The translations under genes were made by a program, and so were the position numbers. Below the pieces are notes generated by a model. It was not told the origin of the DNA. It saw only the letters and a program-made list of their open reading frames with translations, and searched no databases. A DNA stretch of 64,000 nucleotides, taken from assembly GCA_020636835.1 (NCBI GenBank), contig JACJXC010000005.1, positions 1 through 64,000 on the forward strand, given 5' to 3'. Below, one piece after another: positions 26,868-35,279 of the stretch; the stretch's first letter is position 1, and every line of letters begins with the position of its first letter. The stretch is from Bacteroidales bacterium (GTDB lineage Bacteria > Bacteroidota > Bacteroidia > Bacteroidales > Tenuifilaceae).

Positions 26868-28283
26868 TTAATTATTCCGAACCACGTATAGCTGACCGGC
26901 TTCATCCTTAACAACCTTTACAAATTCGCCCTTATCGATAAACCCAAACTCCGACACCGCATCGAACCATTGGTCGTTAATCTGAACCTTACCCGAAGGC
27001 CGTAGAACAGTTATGGCCACGCCCTCCATGCCAACCATATTTTTGATGTGTAAATCGATCCCCACAAACCCGCTTTCGCCCGATAATTCGGAGTTCAACG
27101 CAAGGTTGGGAAACATTGTTGAAGTTAACAATCGCTTGCTTAGCGCGATACCGGCCACCAGCCCAATGAATACGGAGGCCACCACCACGCTAAAAGGCTT
27201 AATAACAAGAATCCACGGGAACGAGCCATTACCCTTAAAAATATTGTTATCGACCATTGCCAAGGTGAGCCCAGCAACAATAAGGATAATACCGCTTATG
27301 CCCGTAACCCCGAACCCGGGAATGGCAAAAACCTCAACCAAAACAAGCACAACGCCCACCACAAAAAGCAACAGCTCCCAGTGCTGAGCCAAGCCCTCCA
27401 GGTAGAGCGGAGCAAAGTAAAGCACCGCGGCAAGCACAGCCAAAGCCAGCGGGAACCCGATTCCCGGCGACTGCAGTTCAAAGTAAATTCCACCAACAAT
27501 GGCCATGATGAGAATGCCGGAAACAATGGGGCTTGTTAAAAAGCCGATAATTATATCGAGCAGCGAGGGCTTAAACTCCGCCAACGTGTACTCCGTTACC
27601 CCAGCATTTTCGAGCAAATCGGCAACTGTTTCGGCCTTACCCTCGCAGTATCCATGCTTAATGGCCTCCTCGGCAGTAAATGTTAACACCTTGCCCGTAT
27701 CGATAATTCCCTCGATGTATATCGATGGATCCACCATGGCCTCCGCAATTCGGGGATCGCGACGCCACTTCAGCACAGTATCGTTTCCGGCAATAAGCGT
27801 ATCGTACCCCTGTGCCTCGGCAGTAGCACGCATGGTGCTCCGCATAAACGATTGGAACTTATCGGGAACCACATTCCCTCCCTGATCCACAACCGTAGCC
27901 GCACCAATGCTACCGCCCTTACGCATATAGATACTATCACAGGCAATAGAGATTAACGCACCCGCCGATGCGGCCTGATTATCGACAAATGCCCACACCG
28001 GAATTCGGCTATTCAAAATTTTTGTACGGATAGAATCTGCCATATCCACCATACCGCCATAAGTATTGATATGTATCAGGATGATGTCGGCATTCTGACG
28101 AGTAGCCTCATCGAACCCCACCTTAACCTGCCGCCAGGCGGCAGGCATAATGCTCTCCTTAATGTTGATTTTATACACCAGCGTAGCACTCGAATCGGTT
28201 TGCGCATGGGAAGTAAAACCACAAACTACAAACAATCCAACAATTGCAATTAGCCCAATCCTTTTAAAAATCAATCTATTCAT
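26868..28283 (-). CDS. NfeD family membrane-bound serine protease (ClpP class)
   Basis: A 471-residue protein with a signal peptide (ending near SHAQ), a ClpP-like serine protease domain (about 35-230), several membrane helices (about 240-370), and a C-terminal OB-fold NfeD domain (about 395-470). The nucleophile region is NQAASAGALISIACDSIYM, where the Ser before Ala-Gly aligns with the catalytic Ser of the archaeal 1510-N protease that cleaves stomatin. A stomatin/SPFH partner gene is not adjacent. Likely role: membrane protein quality control, by family. Confidence 0.88.
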   Translation of the reverse strand: MNRLIFKRIGLIAIVGLFVVCGFTSHAQTDSSATLVYKINIKESIMPAAWRQVKVGFDEATRQNADIILIHINTYGGMVDMADSIRTKILNSRIPVWAFVDNQAASAGALISIACDSIYMRKGGSIGAATVVDQGGNVVPDKFQSFMRSTMRATAEAQGYDTLIAGNDTVLKWRRDPRIAEAMVDPSIYIEGIIDTGKVLTFTAEEAIKHGYCEGKAETVADLLENAGVTEYTLAEFKPSLLDIIIGFLTSPIVSGILIMAIVGGIYFELQSPGIGFPLALAVLAAVLYFAPLYLEGLAQHWELLLFVVGVVLVLVEVFAIPGFGVTGISGIILIVAGLTLAMVDNNIFKGNGSFPWILVIKPFSVVVASVFIGLVAGIALSKRLLTSTMFPNLALNSELSGESGFVGIDLHIKNMVGMEGVAITVLRPSGKVQINDQWFDAVSEFGFIDKGEFVKVVKDEAGQLYVVRNN

Positions 28284-28339
28284 CTGTTAATTTTTTTAAT
28301 CCAACTAAACGTCAGGGTTTAAGTTCCCACCACTCAAAA

Positions 28340-29290
28340 CTACAACCATTTGCGCCTTTTAAAAATAAAAAGCGTGGTTAACGACGACAGCAGCATCAGA
28401 ACCAACGCAAACGGGTAGCCAAACTTCCAGTTCAACTCGGGGAATAGCGAGAAGTTCATGCCGTAAACCGAAGCGATAAGAGTTGGTGGCATAAACACCA
28501 CCGACACCACGGTAAATATTTTGATAATCTTGTTCTGCTCAATATTGATAAGACCCAGAAAAGTATTCTGCAGGTACTCCAAACGCTCAAAGCTAAAATC
28601 GGTATGGTTAATCAGCGATCCAATGTCGCGGGTCATGATATTCAGCTTGGGGTACGTATCGTTGGGAAACCGCTCACTCTTAAGAATTCCGCTAACCACA
28701 CGCTGCTTATCCATAAAATTTTCGCGGATTAGCATGGTATTCTCCTGCAACTTATTTATTTCGAGGATTAACTCCTCGTCGAGCTCCTCGGCAATTCGGA
28801 GTTTCTTGGTTAGAGTTGCGATTTCCTTGGCAAGCATCTCCACCATATCGGCATCCAAATCGATACGGGTTTCGAGCAGCGCAATAAGGGTGTGATACCC
28901 TGTGGGGTAGGCCTTGTGGTTGGAAAACACCTTGCGAATGGTATCCGAGAAAGCCTTAAGATCGGCCATCCGCGACGATATTAGAATTCCATCCTTCAGG
29001 GTAAAGGAAACTGGCTCCGACATGTAAACATTATCCGTGTTGAACAGGAAGTTGGAGTTGGCAATAATTAAGTTATCGGTTTCGAAGTAACGCGAGGAGC
29101 TCTCAATCTCCTCCACCTGCTGACGGGTTTGAAGGTTAATGGTGAAAAAAATCTCAACGGCTTCGCGCTCATCGTCCGAAGGGTTGGCCAAATCGACCCA
29201 CAATAAATCCTCGTAGTCAATTTCGGGCAAACGTTCAACATCTATCTCGTGAACAATTTTATTAAATGCCTTGTAGAATATTGCAATCAT
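28340..29290 (-). CDS. corA: CorA family magnesium/cobalt transporter
   Basis: A 316-residue pentameric divalent-cation channel: a long cytoplasmic alpha/beta N-terminal part, an extended helix (about 190-250) and two C-terminal membrane helices. The signature YGMNF follows TM1, and a basic tail FKRRKWL ends the protein. Length is normal. It is 30 bases downstream of mqnA. Confidence 0.93.
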   Translation of the reverse strand: MIAIFYKAFNKIVHEIDVERLPEIDYEDLLWVDLANPSDDEREAVEIFFTINLQTRQQVEEIESSSRYFETDNLIIANSNFLFNTDNVYMSEPVSFTLKDGILISSRMADLKAFSDTIRKVFSNHKAYPTGYHTLIALLETRIDLDADMVEMLAKEIATLTKKLRIAEELDEELILEINKLQENTMLIRENFMDKQRVVSGILKSERFPNDTYPKLNIMTRDIGSLINHTDFSFERLEYLQNTFLGLINIEQNKIIKIFTVVSVVFMPPTLIASVYGMNFSLFPELNWKFGYPFALVLMLLSSLTTLFIFKRRKWL

Positions 29291-29320
29291 TGGCAGAAAT
29301 AGATATTAAATAGTATAACC

Positions 29321-30082
29321 CTACGATTTATGATCGATCAATTTCAGGAACATCGCAATGGCCTCCTGCTTTTGGGCATCGAGGTTAAATGAGATATTCT
29401 TACGGAAATACTCAATGGCCTCGTTGCGCGAAATCTTAAGAGAAGCAAATCCATCAACAGCCTGCGGGGTATGCTCCACCCCCATTCCCAACGCCTCGTT
29501 GAACGATTGAATAAAGGCCTGCTGCAGGGGAATAACCGAGGCCCACACAGCAAACACGAATGGCAGCCCGGTAAACTTCATCCACTCGTCGGCCAAATCG
29601 ATACAATACCGGTAATGCTTTTCCGACTCAAAAACCCGATCGCCAATGATAACAATGCCCTCGTGCGGGGCAAGACCGTTGGCATCGTGGAGGGGTGTAA
29701 ACGGCACCCATTCCGGATGAAAATTCCAATAGTGCTGACTCAAAACCTTAACCAGGTTTACCGAGGTGCGCGACTGGTAATCGAGGTAAACCCTTTCGAT
29801 TTGATCCAACGGCGAATTGCTGAGCAGCGCCACCGTACGCACAGCGCCAATGGCACCAATACAATAATCTGAAATTATTTCGTACTTGGGTAAATCGAGC
29901 AATGCGGCCACGGGAATAATCCCAATATCGGATTCGCCTTGCTGCAATTTTCGGGCACACTCCGAGGGATAATCGAAAGATATATCGATACTCTTAGCAA
30001 TGGGGGAATGCTGCAACCCGTAAACAAACGGGGCAGTATTGAGATACGAAATTGCCGATACTTTTATTTTCGGGGTCATCAT
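29321..30082 (-). CDS. mqnA: Chorismate dehydratase of the futalosine menaquinone pathway
   Basis: A 253-residue periplasmic-binding-protein-like enzyme that dehydrates chorismate to 3-enolpyruvylbenzoate, the first step of menaquinone synthesis through futalosine. The N-terminus KVSAISYLNTAPFVYGL is diagnostic; DIGIIPVAALLDLPKYEII and PFVFAVWAS are further family features. It indicates a menaquinone-based anaerobic respiratory chain that uses MqnA-D rather than MenFDHCEB. The next ATG one codon downstream is an equally possible start. It heads a unit with corA. Confidence 0.93.
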   Translation of the reverse strand: MMTPKIKVSAISYLNTAPFVYGLQHSPIAKSIDISFDYPSECARKLQQGESDIGIIPVAALLDLPKYEIISDYCIGAIGAVRTVALLSNSPLDQIERVYLDYQSRTSVNLVKVLSQHYWNFHPEWVPFTPLHDANGLAPHEGIVIIGDRVFESEKHYRYCIDLADEWMKFTGLPFVFAVWASVIPLQQAFIQSFNEALGMGVEHTPQAVDGFASLKISRNEAIEYFRKNISFNLDAQKQEAIAMFLKLIDHKS

Positions 30083-30266
30083 CCATACGGCTTAATCAAC
30101 CTATTATTCGTGCTACGAAGTTAGCTATTTCATCGTAAATGCAATCAAAATAGCACCGCAAAAAAAAATGCATATCCGATAAGCTCAAATAATACCCCAA
30201 GGCATCGGGCATAAAGCGAGGAACAAGTCCGACAACCCGTTTTTTTCACTTTTGCGAATCGGGAAA

Positions 30267-30298
30267 TTTCGGTTTATGCGCTCAGTTTAGTAACTTTG
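30267..30298 (+). promoter_or_regulatory. Candidate purB promoter
   Basis: TAACTTTG (30291-30298) is an exact -7 match with TTTC at 30267-30270, giving a 20-base spacer; it lies 17 bases before the ATG. The divergent 232-base region to mqnA shows no other clear element. Confidence 0.6.
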
Positions 30299-30314
30299 GC
30301 AAAATTTTTACGAG

Positions 30315-31661
30315 ATGACACTATCGATGCTAAACGCAATATCACCTATCGACGGTAGGTACAGAGGAAAAGTTGACGAACTTCAGCAATACTTCTCGGA
30401 GTATGCGCTAATCAAATACAGGGTTTGGGTTGAAGTTGAGTATTTTATAGCCCTATGCAACCTCCCCGTTCCACAGCTTTCGGGATTTGATACCAATAAT
30501 TTCGGGAAATTACGGCAAATAGTGGAAACCTTTAGCGAGGCCGATGCCCAACGGATAAAGGACATTGAATCCGTTACCAACCACGATGTTAAGGCAGTTG
30601 AATATTTCCTGAAAGAGAAATTTGATGCGCTAAACCTTTCGGCACACAAGGAGTTCATACACTTCGGGTTAACATCGCAGGATATTAACAATACGGCATT
30701 CCCAGCCATGCTCCGCGATGCAATCCAGGCTGTTTACACACCACAGCTCAATGCGCTAATCCAAAAACTCAATACGCTATCGAACGAGTGGGCCGAAATA
30801 CCCATGCTGGCACATACCCACGGACAACCCGCATCGCCCACCAGGCTTGGCAAGGAGATAAGGGTTTTTGCCGAGCGGCTTGAGGTGCAGCTACAGCAAC
30901 TGAAAACCATCCCCTACTCAGCAAAATTTGGCGGTGCCACCGGAAACCTAAACGCCCACTATGTTACCTACCCCACTGTGAATTGGGTTGAATTTGCCAA
31001 TAGCTTCGTGAACGCTTCGCTTAAACTGAACCGGTCGCAAACCACCACTCAAATTGAGCACTACGACAATATGGCCGCGCTATTTGATGCTGTAAAGCGG
31101 ATTAACACCATACTCATCGACCTATCGCGCGATATCTGGGCCTACATCTCCATGGAATACTTTAAACAGAGAATCAAAGAGGGTGAAGTAGGATCGTCGG
31201 CCATGCCGCATAAAGTTAACCCCATCGATTTTGAGAATGCAGAGGGCAACCTTGGCCTGGCCAATGCAATACTGGAACATCTGTCGGCAAAATTACCAAT
31301 CTCGCGCCTACAACGCGACTTAACCGACTCCACCGTAATGCGCAATATTGGTGTACCCCTGGCCCATACCATTATTGCCTTTAAATCGCTCGCCAAAGGA
31401 TTCGACAAGTTGATTATAAACAACAACGCCATCAATGCCGATCTGGAGAACAACTGGATGGTTATTGCCGAAGCAATTCAAACCATACTGCGCCGCGAGG
31501 GTTATCCCAATCCCTACGAAGCGCTAAAAGCCCTAACCCGAACCAATAAAACCATCACCCAAACGGACTTTGTCCAATTTGTAGATGGCTTAAATGTTTC
31601 GGAACCAGTAAAGGCCGAGCTGAAAAGTATAACCCCGATGAACTATTTGGGAATAAAATAA
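30315..31661 (+). CDS. purB: Adenylosuccinate lyase
   Basis: A 448-residue fumarase/aspartase-superfamily enzyme acting twice in purine synthesis (SAICAR to AICAR, adenylosuccinate to AMP). The N-terminus NAISPIDGRYRGKV, the TSQDINN motif, AHTHGQPASPT, and the mobile signature loop GSSAMPHKVNPIDFENAEGN are all present. Length is usual for the E. coli-type enzyme. ATGs at 30315 and 30327 are both plausible; the first fits the promoter position. Confidence 0.96.
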   Translation: MTLSMLNAISPIDGRYRGKVDELQQYFSEYALIKYRVWVEVEYFIALCNLPVPQLSGFDTNNFGKLRQIVETFSEADAQRIKDIESVTNHDVKAVEYFLKEKFDALNLSAHKEFIHFGLTSQDINNTAFPAMLRDAIQAVYTPQLNALIQKLNTLSNEWAEIPMLAHTHGQPASPTRLGKEIRVFAERLEVQLQQLKTIPYSAKFGGATGNLNAHYVTYPTVNWVEFANSFVNASLKLNRSQTTTQIEHYDNMAALFDAVKRINTILIDLSRDIWAYISMEYFKQRIKEGEVGSSAMPHKVNPIDFENAEGNLGLANAILEHLSAKLPISRLQRDLTDSTVMRNIGVPLAHTIIAFKSLAKGFDKLIINNNAINADLENNWMVIAEAIQTILRREGYPNPYEALKALTRTNKTITQTDFVQFVDGLNVSEPVKAELKSITPMNYLGIK

Positions 31662-31704
31662 CCCCATACGCCATTGTGCACACCAGTAACCCAAATTATT
31701 TGTT

Positions 31705-31712
31705 TACTTTTG
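31705..31712 (+). promoter_or_regulatory. Candidate -7 box for the ABC exporter gene
   Basis: TACTTTTG is an exact TAnnTTTG match 32 bases before the ATG; no -33 element is clear. Confidence 0.4.
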
Positions 31713-31744
31713 GCAGGCTATAACATCAAATCCGAGCAAACAAC

Positions 31745-33562
31745 ATGAAGAATTTCTATAAAATTTTCCGTTACTTACGCCCCTATAAATGGCACGTTGT
31801 CATAAACGTAGTGAGTAACGTATTGGGCGCAATTTTCTCACTATTCTCATTGGCAATGCTAATCCCATTCCTGCAGTTGCTATTTGGGAATGTACCGCTG
31901 GTAGAAGTAAAACCGGAACTGGAACTCACCACCGAATCGCTGACCCAATACCTAAATTTCATTCTAAGCGATCTGATTAAAAACTACGATAAGGCAACCG
32001 CCCTCCTATTTGTAATCGGCATTGTGGTTGCCGCTTCGCTACTTAAAAACTTATTCTCGTACTTGGCGCTCTACTACCTGGCCCCCATCCGGTCGGGCGT
32101 TGTTCAGGATATCAGGAACGACCTATACCGCAAAGTGGTTGATTTGCCGCTAGGTTACTACAACGAGGAAAAAAAGGGAGACATCATCAGCAAAATGACC
32201 AACGATGTGAACGAGATTGAAGTATCGGTAATCCGCTCACTCGAGATGTACTTTAAGGAGCCCATCATCATTATGGTTCACCTATTCGGATTACTCGTAA
32301 TTAGCCCCCATTTAACCCTGTTCGTTCTGCTAATACTCCCCATTGCTGGGTTAATTATTGGCCGAATAGGCAAATCGCTCCGCAAAACCTCACTGAAGGG
32401 ACAGCGTAAAATGGGCGCAATACTCACCCTTATAGAGGAAACACTCGGAGGACTCCGGATTATAAAGGCATTTAACGCCGAGCAGAAATCGATTAAACGG
32501 TTTGAGAGTGTCAACAGCTTCTACTCGCTACTCATCAAGAAGATGTGGCGCCGCAGGGATCTTGCCACTCCGCTGAGCGAGTTTATGGGTACCATTGTAA
32601 TTGTAATTGTACTTTGGTACGGCGGAAGCCTGATTTTCCAAGGCAAAGGCAACATCACCCCCGAAGCACTAATTGCCTATATCGGTATTTTCTACATGAT
32701 TATCAACCCGGCTAAATCGTTCTCCAGCGCATACTTCAACATTGTGAAAGGGATGGCCTCGGCCGATAGAATTGACTCCATTCTTAGCGCCGAAAACCCC
32801 ATTAAGATTAAGCAAGGAGCCGTAAAAATAAACGACTTCAACTCAAAAATAGAGTACCGCAACGTAAGCTTCAAGTACGAGGATGAACCGGTACTTAAAA
32901 ATATCAACCTAGTTATTGAAAAAGGGATGACCGTTGCCCTAGTAGGGCAATCGGGTTCGGGGAAAAGCACATTCGTCGATCTGCTCCCCCGGTTCTGGGA
33001 TGTAACCGAAGGCGATATCCTTATCGATGGAATTAATGTTAAGGACTGCGACCTGTCCAGCCTCCGGAACCTAATGGGAAATGTAAACCAGGAACCCATC
33101 CTATTCAACGATAACTTCTACAACAACATTGCCTTTGGGGTAAATAATGCCACCGAGGAAGGCGTAGCAGCGGCCGCAAAGATTGCCAACGCCCACGATT
33201 TTATATCGGCCAACCCCAATGGATACTACACCAATATTGGGGATAGGGGAAGTAAGCTGTCCGGCGGTCAACGCCAGCGCGTGAGCATTGCGCGAGCCAT
33301 CCTTAAAAATCCGCCAATAATGATTCTCGACGAGGCAACCAGCGCTCTGGACACCGAGTCGGAACGCCTGGTGCAGGATGCCATCGAGAACCTAATGAAG
33401 CACCGCACCTCGCTGGTAATTGCACACCGCCTCTCGACAGTACACAATGCCGACCTAATCTGCGTATTACACGAAGGGGAGATTGTGGAACGCGGTAAGC
33501 ACGAAGAGCTAATCGCCCTTGATGGCTACTATGCAAAGCTCCATAAAATGCAAATGAAATAG
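31745..33562 (+). CDS. ABC exporter, permease and ATPase fused (MsbA-like)
   Basis: A 605-residue half-transporter: six membrane helices in the first ~330 residues, then an ATPase domain. Walker A is GQSGSGKST, the Q-loop follows as NVNQEPILF, the ABC signature is LSGGQRQR, Walker B is PIMILDEATSALD and the H-loop IAHRLSTV. Homodimeric exporters of this class flip lipid A core (MsbA), drugs or peptides; the absence of a C39 peptidase domain argues against a bacteriocin exporter. The housekeeping setting favours an MsbA-like lipid flippase, but this is inference. Confidence 0.88.
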   Translation: MKNFYKIFRYLRPYKWHVVINVVSNVLGAIFSLFSLAMLIPFLQLLFGNVPLVEVKPELELTTESLTQYLNFILSDLIKNYDKATALLFVIGIVVAASLLKNLFSYLALYYLAPIRSGVVQDIRNDLYRKVVDLPLGYYNEEKKGDIISKMTNDVNEIEVSVIRSLEMYFKEPIIIMVHLFGLLVISPHLTLFVLLILPIAGLIIGRIGKSLRKTSLKGQRKMGAILTLIEETLGGLRIIKAFNAEQKSIKRFESVNSFYSLLIKKMWRRRDLATPLSEFMGTIVIVIVLWYGGSLIFQGKGNITPEALIAYIGIFYMIINPAKSFSSAYFNIVKGMASADRIDSILSAENPIKIKQGAVKINDFNSKIEYRNVSFKYEDEPVLKNINLVIEKGMTVALVGQSGSGKSTFVDLLPRFWDVTEGDILIDGINVKDCDLSSLRNLMGNVNQEPILFNDNFYNNIAFGVNNATEEGVAAAAKIANAHDFISANPNGYYTNIGDRGSKLSGGQRQRVSIARAILKNPPIMILDEATSALDTESERLVQDAIENLMKHRTSLVIAHRLSTVHNADLICVLHEGEIVERGKHEELIALDGYYAKLHKMQMK

Positions 33563-33655
33563 GGTACTTTATACCAAGATTGCAGTAAGGTCTAATGCCT
33601 GATTTTCTAGTTCCGAATAATTGAATATCGACAAAAAATCAACGACAGAGAACCC

Positions 33656-33693
33656 AAAAAAGAGGGTGTCTAAAAAATTAGACACCCTCTTTT
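33656..33693. terminator. Bidirectional terminator between ABC exporter and tRNA-Ser
   Basis: A perfect 10-bp stem (AGAGGGTGTC at 33661-33670 with GACACCCTCT at 33681-33690) flanked by A5 on the left and T3 on the right. It can end the tRNA transcript on the minus strand and the exporter transcript on the plus strand. Confidence 0.8.
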
Positions 33694-33699
33694 CTTTTG

Positions 33700-33786
33700 C
33701 GGAGAGACAGGGATTCGAACCCTGGGTCCGCGTAAGCGAACAACGGTTTTCGAGACCGCCCCATTCGACCGCTCTGGCATCTCTCC
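33700..33786 (-). tRNA. tRNA-Ser (CGA)
   Basis: An 87-base class II tRNA with acceptor stem GGAGAGA/TCTCTCC, discriminator G, a long variable arm and T-arm GGGTTCGAATCCC. The anticodon loop CTCGAAA places CGA at 34-36, reading UCG. CCA is not encoded (the bases after the discriminator read CAA), unlike tRNA-Asp at 13.5 kb. Nothing else is seen in the surrounding 33563-33929 apart from the terminator. Confidence 0.95.
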
Positions 33787-33929
33787 ATTAAAGCGTTGGG
33801 AGTGCAAAAGTAAATACTTTATTCGATTTTGCAATATCTATTCGCCATCTTTTTTGCAACAAAAACATCGCTCAGGTTGTTAATACTGACAAATAAACCA
33901 AAGCATCAACAACAAATCCATTTACAAAT

Positions 33930-34139
33930 ATGAACGTTATCAATAAGTTAGCGCCTACACTGAGGTATATCAAAACGAAAAAATACTTACCACAGATTAT
34001 CGGCGTAGTAATTGGTGGCACGCTGGGCTTTACCTATTACTACTTCATAGGATGCCACAGCGGAACCTGCCCCATAACCAGTTCGCCTTGGAATAGCATT
34101 TTTGCAGGATCGGTAATCGGTCTAATCATATCGTTATAG
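33930..34139 (+). CDS. Small membrane protein, DUF6132-like
   Basis: A 69-residue protein with two membrane helices (about 20-40 and 52-68) joined by a conserved-looking loop GCHSGTCPITSSPWNS. The two Cys in C-x-S-G-T-C and the following P-I-T-S are typical of a small Bacteroidota family that I recall as DUF6132. The function is unknown; the loop could bind a metal or form a disulfide. It stands alone between tRNA-Ser and the XRE/DUF2975 pair. Confidence 0.72.
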   Translation: MNVINKLAPTLRYIKTKKYLPQIIGVVIGGTLGFTYYYFIGCHSGTCPITSSPWNSIFAGSVIGLIISL

Positions 34140-34173
34140 CCCTCCACACAACAGGAGCAGACGAACAGTTACC

Positions 34174-34386
34174 TCACTCCGCAACATCCCTATACTCAAG
34201 GATGTCGCCCGGTTGGCATTCCAATACCTTGCAAATAGAGTCGAGGGTTGATAACCGTACAGCCTTTGCCTTACCCTGCTTTAGAATCGATAGGTTGGAC
34301 AACGTAATGCCAACTCTGTCCGACAGCTCGTTTAACCTCATCTTCCGCTTGGCCAGCATTACATCCAGATTAACTATTATCGCCAT
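34174..34386 (-). CDS. XRE-type helix-turn-helix regulator
   Basis: A 70-residue DNA-binding protein consisting only of a Cro/CI-type HTH: MLAKRKMRLNELSDRVGIT, then the recognition helix LSNLSILKQGK, and RLSTLDSICKVLECQPGDILEY. Regulators of this short form are regularly paired with DUF2975 membrane proteins. It starts four bases after the end of the DUF2975 gene, so both are on one transcript. A large palindrome in the promoter of that transcript is the obvious candidate binding site. Confidence 0.9.
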   Translation of the reverse strand: MAIIVNLDVMLAKRKMRLNELSDRVGITLSNLSILKQGKAKAVRLSTLDSICKVLECQPGDILEYRDVAE

Positions 34387-34390
34387 AACA

Positions 34391-34873
34391 TTATACCATT
34401 AAACTGTTTTCCTCCTTTAACTCGCACCCCTCTTCCACCACGAACGAAAGCAAATATGAAATTGAAGCTAAGAATAAAAGTGAGAATTTAATTGGCTTCA
34501 CATAATAGTAAATAAGATCAACAAATCGATAATCAGTAGACGCTGCGCTCGAATTCAAATCCGACATAATCATAAAGCCATAATTTACAAACGCATACGC
34601 AACGAGTATAACTGAAAGACGCCTTAAAGTTTTGATTATACTAATATCATAAAAGGTATCCCTCCTGAATGCTCTAAATATCTTACGAATATTCCATAAT
34701 ATTAATAGGATTAGAGTAAATTCAGCTAACTGCCCTATACGAACAACCAGAATATCGGTTTGAATAAACACCATTGGTATCAGGATCGCAACTAAAAAGA
34801 TTTGAAATTTGAATAATACATCTACAATAGCACTAAGAATAAGGGCCAATGAATCTTTAGTTAGTCTTCTCAT
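34391..34873 (-). CDS. DUF2975 family membrane protein
   Basis: A 160-residue protein with four predicted membrane helices (about 10-32, 45-65, 85-110 and 125-147). It resembles DUF2975 proteins, whose function is unknown but which nearly always sit next to a short XRE regulator, as here. The pair may form a membrane-signal-to-transcription module. The gene is preceded by a well-formed promoter overlapped by a perfect inverted repeat. Confidence 0.8.
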   Translation of the reverse strand: MRRLTKDSLALILSAIVDVLFKFQIFLVAILIPMVFIQTDILVVRIGQLAEFTLILLILWNIRKIFRAFRRDTFYDISIIKTLRRLSVILVAYAFVNYGFMIMSDLNSSAASTDYRFVDLIYYYVKPIKFSLLFLASISYLLSFVVEEGCELKEENSLMV

Positions 34874-34916
34874 AGTAATATATTTTTAGTGTTCAACATT
34901 TAATAAAGCATTTATG

Positions 34917-34946
34917 CAAACATAATATAAATTTATTGTAAAACAA
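34917..34946 (-). promoter_or_regulatory. Promoter of the DUF2975/XRE operon
   Basis: On the minus strand a TTG (34946-34944), a 19-base spacer and TATGTTTG (34924-34917), matching both parts of the Bacteroidota consensus. The start codon is 43 bases downstream. Confidence 0.7.
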
Positions 34947-34957
34947 TAAATTTATAT
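34925..34957. promoter_or_regulatory. 14-bp-arm palindrome overlapping the DUF2975/XRE promoter (putative operator)
   Basis: ATATAAATTTATTG and its exact complement CAATAAATTTATAT are separated by TAAAA. The palindrome covers the -33 element and the whole spacer of the promoter and abuts the -7 box, the ideal place for a repressor. The co-transcribed XRE protein is the likely ligand. Confidence 0.6.
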
Positions 34958-35050
34958 CTATTATTAATATCTTTTCATACCATTATTAATCCTTTGCGAG
35001 GCAAATATTCTAATAATTCTAATCTTCGGCCATTACTTATATCGCATCTT

Positions 35051-35095
35051 ACCCCGAGTTTCAACTCGAGGCTATTGCAAACGCCTCGTTGGGAC
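35051..35095. repeat. REP-like element with nested inverted repeats
   Basis: A GC-richer island in an AT-rich intergenic stretch, with CGAGTT/AACTCG (35055-35068) and an overlapping CGAGGC/GCCTCG pair (35067-35088). Alternating, mutually exclusive stems of this kind are typical of REP/MITE-type repeats; only one copy is seen here. Confidence 0.4.
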
Positions 35096-35113
35096 AAATA
35101 ATTCCAAGTTCAT

Positions 35114-35160
35114 CATTCTACATTTATCATATTACATTTTACATTCTACATTTTACATTA
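35114..35160. repeat. Short degenerate direct repeats of an ACATT-type unit
   Basis: CATTCTACATTT occurs at 35114-35125 and again at 35142-35153, with further ATTACATTTTACATT variants between and after. With the REP-like element it fills the 406-base gap 34874-35279 before secA. Confidence 0.5.
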
Positions 35161-35240
35161 AACTTCAAGCCTCCCCCCTCCCTGTTAATTCTTTTTAGCT
35201 TAATATTTGCATCAACGCAGACAATTCGAAAAAAAACGGT

Positions 35241-35248
35241 TAAATTTG
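35241..35248 (+). promoter_or_regulatory. Candidate -7 box for secA
   Basis: TAAATTTG is an exact match 31 bases before the secA ATG; no TTTG is found at the -33 distance. Confidence 0.45.
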
Positions 35249-35279
35249 TTGGCTTTAAACAAAAATAATTTACTGTAAA

